Part shown: positions 7,284-14,078 of the stretch, piece after piece
Position numbering within the stretch: the first letter of the stretch is position 1
Layout: each line of letters begins with the position of its first letter
From: Bacteroidota bacterium
GTDB taxonomy: Bacteria; Bacteroidota; Bacteroidia; UKL13-3
Assembly (NCBI GenBank): GCA_947462865.1
Contig: CANHRW010000033.1
Coordinates: forward strand, 1-14,078
Direction of reading: 5' to 3'
DNA: 14,078 nt
The notes under the pieces: generated by a model
Databases searched by the model: none
Told to the model about the DNA's origin: nothing
The model's input: the letters and a program-made list of their open reading frames with translations, nothing else
Position numbers and translations under genes: made by a program

Positions 7284-8664
7284 GTTCAACCAAAATTGTT
7301 TTTTCACGCGCTACTTTTACTTGACCCGGAAGTGCTGATTTAAACTTTGTGACATGTTTCTTTTCTGTATACATGACTAAAACCATGCTACTCGATTTAG
7401 CTTTCGAGAAATAGGCTGCAAGTTCTGCAGCCCTGTAAATAACAGGTTCAGGTATATTGGCTATTCCTTTGCGTTTAACAATTACATGACTCCCACTCAC
7501 CCCTGCTGCATGCAGCCATAGGTCTTCTTTGTGAGCATGTTTAAAAGTAAGGACATCATTGTTTTTTGAGTTTCTACCAACCCATATTTGGTAGTCATCA
7601 AATTGAAACACTTTAAACAAAGACTCTTTTTGGCTGGGGACACTTTGCTTTTTAACTTCTTTAATTTTAGTAGTGTTCTCTGCTTGAGCTAATGCCTGCG
7701 TTAGTTGACTCAATTCTCTACTCGATTTTTCAATCAATTGGTTGGCATTTTCCAATTCTAATTTCCTGTTTTTAGATTTTCTATAATAAACTGCTGCATT
7801 TTCAGCTGCATTTAATTTAGCATTGAGTGCTATAACCAAGTCTTTGTTTCTATAAAAGTCAAATACTTGCACTTGATTATCGCCCTTTTGAATCAAATGC
7901 ATATGAGACATGATTAAATGACCAATTTCATCCAATGGAATGGCTTGGTTTAAATGAGCTATCTTGATTTGGTTATTGTAAATGATTTTATTACAACGAT
8001 CAATTTTTGAATGAATACTTTTTAACAACTGTATTTTTGCTTCGTTGAATTGAAGTCTTTTCAGTTCTAAAATTGAAAAAGCAGTGTAAGCTTCTAACAG
8101 ATCTACTGTGGTTAATTTCAAATTGGCCATTTCTGGCAATTGAATGTCTATGTAATTGTGTTGATTTACTTCAAATACCCTGTATAAAACAGTTTCAGCA
8201 ATTTGTTTACAAGGTACCAATTGACCCATTTGTTGTAAATTAAAATGCGCATCTTGTTTGATTTGAGGTCTAAATAAGCCTTCTAAATGCATTCCACGGA
8301 AATACAAAACGTTCAATAAAGGTCCAAAACATTTGAATACCAATCGTTGATTGTTCTCAAATTCCAATGTAAAAATGCGTTCATTTTCGATATACTTAAC
8401 CCCTACTACATCTTTTCCTATTAGATCTTGAAAAATAGGCTGAACACCAGACATTCGGTCTGTTTCCTTATCAAAAAATAAAAAAAAAGCTGCTCTATAT
8501 ACACAATTCAGTTGTAGGCTAAATGGCTCCCCATTGGATTTAAAATTTAAATACAACTCTTGATTTGTATCAACAAATGCATCTGTTAAAACTGACTGTT
8601 CTAGTATGGCAGATAAAGAACTGGCAATGGCATGAACACATTGAATGGAATAACGAAAATCCAT
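7270..8664 (-). CDS. NFACT-domain protein, RqcH/Rqc2-related
   Basis: Related to RqcH (FbpA/NEMF/Rqc2), which binds stalled 50S subunits and adds alanine tails to unfinished chains. The 464 residues are shorter than B. subtilis RqcH (about 570). An NFACT-N domain covers roughly 1-230, with NERIFTLEF at 94-102 at the position of the DR-containing strand of RqcH. A helical, probably coiled-coil segment rich in Lys, Glu and Gln follows at about 230-345. The C-terminal NFACT-R domain spans about 352-464, with the diagnostic HKEDLWLHAAGVSGSHVIV (D381, W383, H385). No HhH domain is obvious between them. It starts one base after the stop of the upstream hydrolase gene, so the two form an operon, and ends in a 14-bp overlap with the convergent bacilliredoxin gene. 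Family assignment is firm; an RqcH-equivalent function is inferred. Confidence 0.87.
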   Translation of the reverse strand: MDFRYSIQCVHAIASSLSAILEQSVLTDAFVDTNQELYLNFKSNGEPFSLQLNCVYRAAFFLFFDKETDRMSGVQPIFQDLIGKDVVGVKYIENERIFTLEFENNQRLVFKCFGPLLNVLYFRGMHLEGLFRPQIKQDAHFNLQQMGQLVPCKQIAETVLYRVFEVNQHNYIDIQLPEMANLKLTTVDLLEAYTAFSILELKRLQFNEAKIQLLKSIHSKIDRCNKIIYNNQIKIAHLNQAIPLDEIGHLIMSHMHLIQKGDNQVQVFDFYRNKDLVIALNAKLNAAENAAVYYRKSKNRKLELENANQLIEKSSRELSQLTQALAQAENTTKIKEVKKQSVPSQKESLFKVFQFDDYQIWVGRNSKNNDVLTFKHAHKEDLWLHAAGVSGSHVIVKRKGIANIPEPVIYRAAELAAYFSKAKSSSMVLVMYTEKKHVTKFKSALPGQVKVAREKTILVEPKLT

Positions 8665-8665
8665 T

Positions 8666-9436
8666 TTACAAGTCTGTTAATTTCAAACCATCATGTGCCA
8701 AAAACATTCCATCTGGCAATGTTTTTTGTATGTCTTTGTGCTGACCCAATTGGTGACTGATATGCGTAAAATAAGTACGCTTAGCTCCAATTTTTTGAGA
8801 CATTTCAATGGCTTCATTCAAGGTGAAATGAGAGATGTGTTTTTCATGTCGCAATGCATTTAACACAAGTACATCTATGTCTTTGAGCTTTTCAATTTCT
8901 TGATCTGGAATTGAATTGGCATCTGTGATATACGCAAAGTTTCCAAACCTAAAACCCAAAACAGGTAATAAATGGTGATACACTCTAATGGGTATAATTT
9001 CTATTCCTTGTACTGCAAATACCTCCTGACCTATTTGATGAATGTTCATTTCAGGAACACCTGGGTATTTGGGTTCTTGAAATGCGTAATAAAATTCTTG
9101 CCTTATAGCTTGTTCAACCATGGGTTCACAATACAAGTCAATCGACTTTTTCATGCTAAAATTAAAGCCTCTGATATCGTCCAAACCAGATAGATGGTCG
9201 CGGTGAGCATGGGTAATTAAAATAGCCGATAAATGTGAAAGTTGAGCCGAAAGCATTTGTTGCCTAAAATCAGGGCCGGTATCTATGACTATATTGATAT
9301 CACCCAACTGAAGCAAAACACTTGAACGCAAGCGTTTGTCAAATTCATCAGTTGATGTGCAAACAGCACAATTGCATGCAATAATTGGAACACCTTGCGA
9401 AGTTCCTGTTCCCAGAAATGTAACTTGAATTCCCAT
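8666..9436 (-). CDS. PhnP-like metallo-beta-lactamase-fold hydrolase
   Basis: A 256-residue cytoplasmic hydrolase of the metallo-beta-lactamase fold. The metal motif HxHxDH is H76-A-H78-R-D80-H81 in THAHRDHLSGLDDIRGFN. The N-terminus FLGTGTSQGVPIIACNCAVC carries C21, C23 and C26, the positions of the structural zinc cysteines of E. coli PhnP (phosphoribosyl 1,2-cyclic phosphate phosphodiesterase). Later motifs are DTGPDFRQQML, YITDAN and FTHISHQLGQH near the C-terminus. No phosphonate-lyase (phn) genes are nearby, so the PhnP reaction should not be assumed; a cyclic phosphodiester or nucleic-acid phosphodiester substrate is plausible. It is first in a two-gene unit with the NFACT gene. The start ATG at 9436 leads straight into the first strand of the fold. 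The divergent queG begins 159 bp away, and I see no clear promoter box in that gap. Confidence 0.9.
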   Translation of the reverse strand: MGIQVTFLGTGTSQGVPIIACNCAVCTSTDEFDKRLRSSVLLQLGDINIVIDTGPDFRQQMLSAQLSHLSAILITHAHRDHLSGLDDIRGFNFSMKKSIDLYCEPMVEQAIRQEFYYAFQEPKYPGVPEMNIHQIGQEVFAVQGIEIIPIRVYHHLLPVLGFRFGNFAYITDANSIPDQEIEKLKDIDVLVLNALRHEKHISHFTLNEAIEMSQKIGAKRTYFTHISHQLGQHKDIQKTLPDGMFLAHDGLKLTDL

Positions 9437-9595
9437 TGGCCTTTAACAAATAACACCATAATTTATTCTTTTTCAAAAGAAACTTAAACCAAAGCCATAA
9501 TAAGTCTTAAAACAATACTACCCACAATACCAATGAGGATATCAAATCGAGTTTGAAAGTACGAATTGCACTATTTTTTAATAAGTTGCAAGTCT

Positions 9596-10531
9596 ATGTA
9601 CAACCCAGTTTTCATCTCAGAAAAAATCAAATCCAAAGCCATGGCTATGGGTTTTGATGCTATTGGGATCAGTAAAGCTGGTTTTTTAGAAAAAGAAGCT
9701 GCTCAATTAGAAAACTGGCTCAAATCAAACAAGCAGGGTCAATTGAGTTACATGGACAATTATTTTGACCTTCGAGTCGATCCAACCAAATTAGTACCTG
9801 GCGCAAAATCTGTGATTAGTTTGATGTACAACTATTTCACAACAGAAACACCTAATCACCAAGAATTTAAAATTTCTAAGTACGCCTACGGAAACGATTA
9901 CCACGAAGTCATTAAAAACAAATTATTTACTCTGGTAAATGAATTAAAAACAGAGATTGGTCAATTCAATGCGCGTGTTTTTGTGGACTCTGCACCTGTT
10001 TTAGAAAAAGCTTGGGCTGCTAAAAGTGGGCTGGGTTGGATTGGTAAAAACAGCAATTTAATCTCAAAAAAAAGAGGGAGTTTTTTCTTTTTGGCGGAAA
10101 TTATTTTGGATTTAGAATTAGAAACAGATTCCCCAGTTAGCAACCACTGTGGCAATTGCACTGCATGTGTAGATGCTTGTCCAACCCAAGCAATTACACC
10201 ATACCAAGTAGATGCAAGCAAGTGTATCAGCTATTTTACCATTGAACTAAAGGACCAAATACCCTCAGAAATGCAGGGCAAATGGGACAATTGGATTTTT
10301 GGTTGTGACATCTGTATGGATGTATGTCCTTGGAACAGATTTTCAATTGCTCATCAAGAACCACAATTTACAATCAATGAAATCATAAAAAATTATTCTT
10401 CAAAAGAATGGCTCGAACTTACCGAACCTATTTTTAATGATAAATTTAAAAAATCGCCTATTCAAAGAGCTAAATTTTCAGGCTTAAAAAGGAATATTCA
10501 ATTTATTACTAAGAACAATGAAAACAAGTAA
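9596..10531 (+). CDS. queG: Epoxyqueuosine reductase
   Basis: Cobalamin- and iron-sulfur-dependent enzyme for the last step of queuosine synthesis, reducing epoxyqueuosine to queuosine in tRNAs with a GUN anticodon. The 311 residues include the family motif VDSAPVLEKAWAAKSGLGW with D131, the likely proton donor. Two 4Fe-4S clusters are bound by C185-x2-C188-x2-C191-x3-C195, C210 and C237-x2-C240-x3-C244-P. It lacks the C-terminal HEAT-like extension of the ~380-residue E. coli and B. subtilis proteins; short forms are known in Bacteroidota. ATG 9596 is chosen over TTG 9566, whose ten extra residues do not resemble the family. Other queuosine genes are not in the window. The 3' end overlaps the next gene by 14 bp, so the two are cotranscribed. 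Confidence 0.94.
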   Translation: MYNPVFISEKIKSKAMAMGFDAIGISKAGFLEKEAAQLENWLKSNKQGQLSYMDNYFDLRVDPTKLVPGAKSVISLMYNYFTTETPNHQEFKISKYAYGNDYHEVIKNKLFTLVNELKTEIGQFNARVFVDSAPVLEKAWAAKSGLGWIGKNSNLISKKRGSFFFLAEIILDLELETDSPVSNHCGNCTACVDACPTQAITPYQVDASKCISYFTIELKDQIPSEMQGKWDNWIFGCDICMDVCPWNRFSIAHQEPQFTINEIIKNYSSKEWLELTEPIFNDKFKKSPIQRAKFSGLKRNIQFITKNNENK

Positions 10532-11717
10532 ACTCCTACTTTTGGTTTTGTTATTTTTTAGCCAAACAATTAAGGCGCAAAGCAATTTTGGCGTTTACAT
10601 GAATTTGAACTTTTCTATGGTAGATCAGGTTCCAGATATGGTGAACAACAATAGCTATGCCTATGGTGCTTTTTTTCAACACCCATTTAGTATTTACCAT
10701 GCCAATAATTTCCTGAACAGACTAGATTATACCGGAGAATTGGGATTTAATTATGTTGGCTTCAGAGACAAACAAACCGACTTAAGATATAACAATTACT
10801 ACATAGAGTCGGCATTTCATATCAATTTCATACCTGATAGAATGACCGATGCCTTGAGAATATTCGTTGGAATCAGACCCAGCTTTTTAATTTACCAAGA
10901 CAACGAAACTTTTGAATTTGGCTCCTACCAAACCATTGAGAAAGAAAATAGAAACCATTACAGAACTGGTGATTTGGACATGGGTATAACCGCTGGCATT
11001 AGCCTTTCATTGGGTCAAGTTGCACGATTTGAAACCAAATACACTTGGGGTAGTACAGCACAACTTTCACCAGGTTTCTTAAAAGGTAAACCTTCATTAC
11101 TGGAATTTGGCTTAAAGTTAAGTGCTGTTAACTTGAGTAAACTCATTCAGAACAAAGATGAATCCTTCGATAACCAATTAAAAAAATTAAACAGTTCTAA
11201 ATTATTGGTGATGCTTGAAACCCCAAATGAGAAGCTCATTGCAAAATTGAGAGCCGATAATAACACGACACAAATCGATAACATAATTGCCTATCAACAG
11301 GCCACCAATTTGGCTGTAAAAAATGCATTTATTAAGTTTTTTAATTTTAGTGATATTGCCTTTTTCTATGATTCAAATGCCTATTTAGTTTCTACAGGAA
11401 ACAGCTCAAAAGCCATTGCTAATTGTGAGTTTAACACGAATGCGACAACCCAAAACGATACCGCATTTTACATTGCGGCTTTTTGTAATGATTTCTCTCC
11501 CATTAGCCAAAAAATAGATTATGGATTGTATTTCTACGATGCAAAATTCTTGTTATTGAACAAACCTTTTAACCTACCTACAAACCATTTGGGGGTATTC
11601 CCTAACGGAGACCCCCTTGCCTATTTTAAACGATTGAGTGTACTCAGAAATGTTGCCGATTTTAACCGAATTGTCTTCAAAGCAAATGCAAGACTCATGA
11701 GGGCATTAAAAAAATAG
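10518..11717 (+). CDS. Exported two-domain protein of unknown function, barrel-like N-terminus
   Basis: I do not recognise a named function. The 399-residue protein has a signal peptide (1-20, cleavage likely KA before QSNF) with no lipobox. Residues about 21-205 alternate aromatic and polar residues and resemble a small outer-membrane beta-barrel: YTGELGFNYVGF, YYIESAFHINFIPD, LRIFVGIRPSF, LDMGITAGISLSLG, ARFETKYTWG, LLEFGLKLSAV. Residues about 207-399 form a different, probably soluble alpha/beta region beginning with a helical LSKLIQNKDESFDNQLKKLN, then SSKLLVMLETPNEKLIAKL, a long helix, IAFFYDSNAYLVSTG, YGLYFYDAKFLLLN and a basic tail ending RLMRALKK. The tail beyond the barrel-like part means it is not a simple porin; the C-terminal half could lie in the periplasm. 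It starts inside queG (14-bp overlap), so its translation is probably coupled. It ends 8 bp from the convergent LruC-domain gene. Confidence 0.8.
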   Translation: MKTSKLLLLVLLFFSQTIKAQSNFGVYMNLNFSMVDQVPDMVNNNSYAYGAFFQHPFSIYHANNFLNRLDYTGELGFNYVGFRDKQTDLRYNNYYIESAFHINFIPDRMTDALRIFVGIRPSFLIYQDNETFEFGSYQTIEKENRNHYRTGDLDMGITAGISLSLGQVARFETKYTWGSTAQLSPGFLKGKPSLLEFGLKLSAVNLSKLIQNKDESFDNQLKKLNSSKLLVMLETPNEKLIAKLRADNNTTQIDNIIAYQQATNLAVKNAFIKFFNFSDIAFFYDSNAYLVSTGNSSKAIANCEFNTNATTQNDTAFYIAAFCNDFSPISQKIDYGLYFYDAKFLLLNKPFNLPTNHLGVFPNGDPLAYFKRLSVLRNVADFNRIVFKANARLMRALKK

Positions 11718-11725
11718 AAACTGTT

Positions 11726-13840
11726 TTATTCTTCATATATCAATGAAGGCTCTCTGTATCCAGGTAGGTTCATGTACCAATCATTCTTAAGCAAACCTCC
11801 TGATTCAGCCCATTCTGCAAACTTTAAATAAGCCGAATTAATTGCTGCTTTTTCAATGGGGTAATCAAATGAATCAGGAACATGCATGGCCCACGGAAAA
11901 CTTCCCTGTTTAGACAAATAGGTTTGTCCTGAACCTATTACGGTGTTATCATCTCCTGTACCAAACAACCCTATATTTGCCAAATCTGTAGGCAGCTCTC
12001 CTGCCAAATGTATTTCTACCGACCGACCAAAACCTATATCATTGTTCCAAATAAATGGATTGTAGTGACCTAATGTAAATTCATTTAATGGTATACCGTT
12101 TTCTATATCAAACGATACATTGTAAACAACATCAGCTGAATGTGGTTGTTCTAAAAAGGTATTCCATTCGAGCATTTCTTCTCTCATATTGTCAAAAAGA
12201 ATTAAAACCGCTTTGGATTGATTTGCCTCTAAAGTTGCCCCAACTACATTTGAAACCTTTGTTCTCAAAACAGGAAACGCTACTCCAAATCCATTTTTAT
12301 GAATACCTCCAGTTGCTTTTAACTGATATTCTGCTTGAACATTCACAACCTCATTGTGTGCATTTGTAACCAATTCATATGCATAATGCATTACCAAATC
12401 ATTCAAGTCATAATCTCCTTTATATGGCCATAAATCTTCAAATCCCAATGTACCCTTATTGCCTATTATTTTAAATGTTTTGTCTGGATCATTTGGAAAA
12501 TCATCGTATTCATCACAGACTCCATCTCCATCACTGTCAATGCAAGGTTCATCAGCATCATTGCCTTCGGGATTACATGCTGTAACTGATATTGCCTCAG
12601 AACAGCTAAAGACAGCAGGATAACTCAAGTTTTCTGCCCATACGTTTTCAATGACGTTGTGGTCGCAGTATTTGATGGTTCCGCCAATCAAACCTTGTTC
12701 ATTTCCTTTGGTTCCACTAATTACTTTTATAAACGAGAAAGCGCTAACTCCACTTGAGCTATAACCCATGATATGGCTATTGACCTGAATATTTTTGGTA
12801 GACAACATCGCTCCATCATACATACTAAATTGATCATTGATTCCGCCATTAAAAGCTGCTTCCATGTCACACTTGATATAGCCATAATTTTTAAACAAGC
12901 CCTCACATTTAAAATCATTGTGTATGATTAGCTTACAATTGTTTGTAAATTGAGCATGCGCATTGTGTTCTAGCTTGTAATCTACCTCAATTGCTCCATT
13001 ATTAACCAATACCGAATTGGCATTTGGGTTAAAACTTTTGCTTAAATGACAAGTACCCTCATTGGTAAATAACGCATTACTGTTTACATTGAAATTTGCA
13101 TTACCTTTTGTTGCAACCTTACCATAATTGATAAATTGACCATCTATCGGTGTGGTTTGCGTAAATGTGACATCTCCAGTTGAAGTAACAATGAGTGTTG
13201 CATTGTGGTGATCGTACTTTAAATGTGAAATTGTACCAGTTCCACAAATCCTTACAGTGGCATTGTGGCTCAATGTTAAATGGGCTATCGCAAACGACCC
13301 AGTTAAACAAACAGTCCCTGATGAATAACTGAGATTACCAGAAGCATTGTTTACCGTATTGGTACATCCTGTATTGCAATCTGGACCTGTAGCATTTTTA
13401 CCAAATGACACAATGGTTGATGGTTCAATTATTTGATTAATCTGAACCGATGATCCTAACATGAACTTTTCAATAAATTTTGAATGATCAGGGGTTTGTC
13501 TTACCATATAAATACTAGAAACAGCAGTAGGCACTGTTACTTTAGCATCAAAAGCTTGAAGTTCCGATACAGAGCCTTCTAACAACAATTTAGCTCCATT
13601 TGCTGGATTTCCGTCATAAAAAAACAACTGTTGCATTCTCCCTGCATATGGATTCACAGCCAATGCAATGTGAATTTGAATATTCTTGGTGGTGCCCCAT
13701 AAAAATCCTTCAGGAACTTTTATATCAGACATTTTTGAAACAGTCAAATATTCATTCACAGGGTTTGCATTTTCAATTGGTTTGCGGCAGGCTACTGCCA
13801 ATAATAAAAATAATGGCAGTACTAATAATATTTTTTTCAT
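11726..13840 (-). CDS. LruC-domain lipoprotein with Asn-rich solenoid-like repeats
   Basis: A 704-residue exported lipoprotein. The signal peptide ends in the lipobox LAVAC (C18). Residues about 20-145 form an N-terminal beta region. Residues about 150-230 hold four cysteines and NAT-containing strands. Residues 234-334 show at least five short repeats with an (F/L)xNxG turn (N238, N260, N280, N300, N318; period 18-22), suggestive of a beta-solenoid. D435-S-D-G-D-G-V-C-D443 is a calcium-loop (thrombospondin type 3/EF-like) motif leading into FPNDPDK. From about 455 to the end lies a LruC domain (also called DUF4842) with GTLGFEDLWPYKGDYDLNDLV as its signature. LruC was named from a Leptospira surface protein; its role is unknown. 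It is probably on the outer membrane, possibly exposed, in adhesion or surface-matrix binding (inference). It has no T9SS tail. It is a single-gene unit with an inverted repeat just before the start. Confidence 0.88.
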   Translation of the reverse strand: MKKILLVLPLFLLLAVACRKPIENANPVNEYLTVSKMSDIKVPEGFLWGTTKNIQIHIALAVNPYAGRMQQLFFYDGNPANGAKLLLEGSVSELQAFDAKVTVPTAVSSIYMVRQTPDHSKFIEKFMLGSSVQINQIIEPSTIVSFGKNATGPDCNTGCTNTVNNASGNLSYSSGTVCLTGSFAIAHLTLSHNATVRICGTGTISHLKYDHHNATLIVTSTGDVTFTQTTPIDGQFINYGKVATKGNANFNVNSNALFTNEGTCHLSKSFNPNANSVLVNNGAIEVDYKLEHNAHAQFTNNCKLIIHNDFKCEGLFKNYGYIKCDMEAAFNGGINDQFSMYDGAMLSTKNIQVNSHIMGYSSSGVSAFSFIKVISGTKGNEQGLIGGTIKYCDHNVIENVWAENLSYPAVFSCSEAISVTACNPEGNDADEPCIDSDGDGVCDEYDDFPNDPDKTFKIIGNKGTLGFEDLWPYKGDYDLNDLVMHYAYELVTNAHNEVVNVQAEYQLKATGGIHKNGFGVAFPVLRTKVSNVVGATLEANQSKAVLILFDNMREEMLEWNTFLEQPHSADVVYNVSFDIENGIPLNEFTLGHYNPFIWNNDIGFGRSVEIHLAGELPTDLANIGLFGTGDDNTVIGSGQTYLSKQGSFPWAMHVPDSFDYPIEKAAINSAYLKFAEWAESGGLLKNDWYMNLPGYREPSLIYEE

Positions 13841-13844
13841 AGGT

Positions 13845-13870
13845 ATTGTGTATTTGATAACCTACACAAT
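13845..13870 (-). repeat. Perfect 8-bp inverted repeat just upstream of the LruC-domain gene
   Basis: ATTGTGTA (13845-13852) and TACACAAT (13863-13870) are exact inverted repeats around a 10-base spacer. The element starts four bases before the ATG at 13840 on the minus strand. It could be a two-fold operator for a dimeric regulator or, in the mRNA, a hairpin covering the ribosome-binding region. No ortholog comparison was possible. Confidence 0.5.
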
Positions 13871-14036
13871 AAAAGAGCCAATAACTGCAGCTTCAATTTT
13901 AACGCACAAAAATCTGAATATCAATTAATTAAAAATATGAGCAAAAAAATAAAATAAATTATAAACCCATAAACAAACAACAAACTCATAATGGGAATAA
14001 TTATTTCGTCAAAGTTCACTGAAAACGAAAATTTTA

Positions 14037-14072
14037 TAAAAAATAAGGGAGCTACTTTTTAAGCAACTCCCT
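14037..14072 (-). terminator. Rho-independent terminator for a leftward gene beyond the right edge
   Basis: Arms at 14046-14056 and 14062-14072 form an 11-bp stem on the minus-strand transcript, including two G-U pairs. The same positions are A-C mismatches on the plus strand, so the hairpin is built for leftward RNA. It is followed on the minus strand by TTATTTTTTATAA. This suggests a minus-strand gene ends just outside the window. The rest of the 13871-14036 gap is AT-rich, with no gene that I can support. Confidence 0.65.
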
Positions 14073-14078
14073 CTTACA

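Noticed and set aside
9961..10221. 86-codon minus-strand frame
   Set aside because: It is antisense to the iron-sulfur region of queG and has no support of its own.
12088..12369. 93-codon plus-strand frame
   Set aside because: It is antisense to the conserved LruC domain; no signal, motif or start context supports it.
13600..13928. Two overlapping plus-strand frames of 80 codons each
   Set aside because: They are mostly antisense to the signal peptide and N-terminus of the LruC lipoprotein and have no recognisable features.

Overview
The window is a stretch of core chromosome from a member of the Bacteroidota. Four things point there: -7 promoter boxes of the TAnnTTTG type sit before several genes; a secreted peptidase carries a C-terminal type IX secretion (T9SS) sorting domain; the lipoproteins and a LruC-domain protein are typical of the phylum; and the DNA is AT-rich with almost no Shine-Dalgarno sequences. 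The order is uncertain; a Chitinophagales- or Sphingobacteriales-like lineage would fit. I see no tRNA, rRNA, CRISPR array, insertion sequence or phage gene. No gap between genes exceeds 300 bases; the longest is about 238 bases, at the right edge.

Left part (1-3878): the N-terminal 444 codons of gyrA run leftward off the window. Divergent from it is a secreted M1-family zinc aminopeptidase with a T9SS tail. Middle (4073-5860): a stand-alone 3-hydroxybutyryl-CoA dehydrogenase converges on a small lipoprotein gene. Two long GC-rich hairpins lie between them, apparently one terminator for each gene. Next (6002-7283) is a two-gene redox operon: thioredoxin reductase followed one base later by a YtxJ/BrxC-type bacilliredoxin, which suggests bacillithiol use. 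It converges, with a 14-bp tail overlap, on a leftward pair (9436-7270): a PhnP-like metallo-beta-lactamase-fold hydrolase and a compact NFACT protein related to the ribosome-rescue factor RqcH.

Right part (9596-13840): queG (epoxyqueuosine reductase) overlaps by 14 bp an unrecognised exported protein with a barrel-like N-terminal half and a separate C-terminal domain. That gene ends 8 bp from the end of a large leftward LruC-domain lipoprotein. The lipoprotein has a solenoid-like Asn-rich repeat region, a calcium-loop motif and a perfect inverted repeat just before its start codon. A directional hairpin at the right edge probably ends a leftward gene lying outside the window.

Most of the content is housekeeping. 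The parts least explained by known families are the two-domain exported protein behind queG, the repeat lipoprotein with its upstream inverted repeat, and the hydrolase-NFACT pair. I found no clear new defence or mobile system. Start codons for several genes were moved downstream because the longer frames begin inside or before a -7 promoter box.
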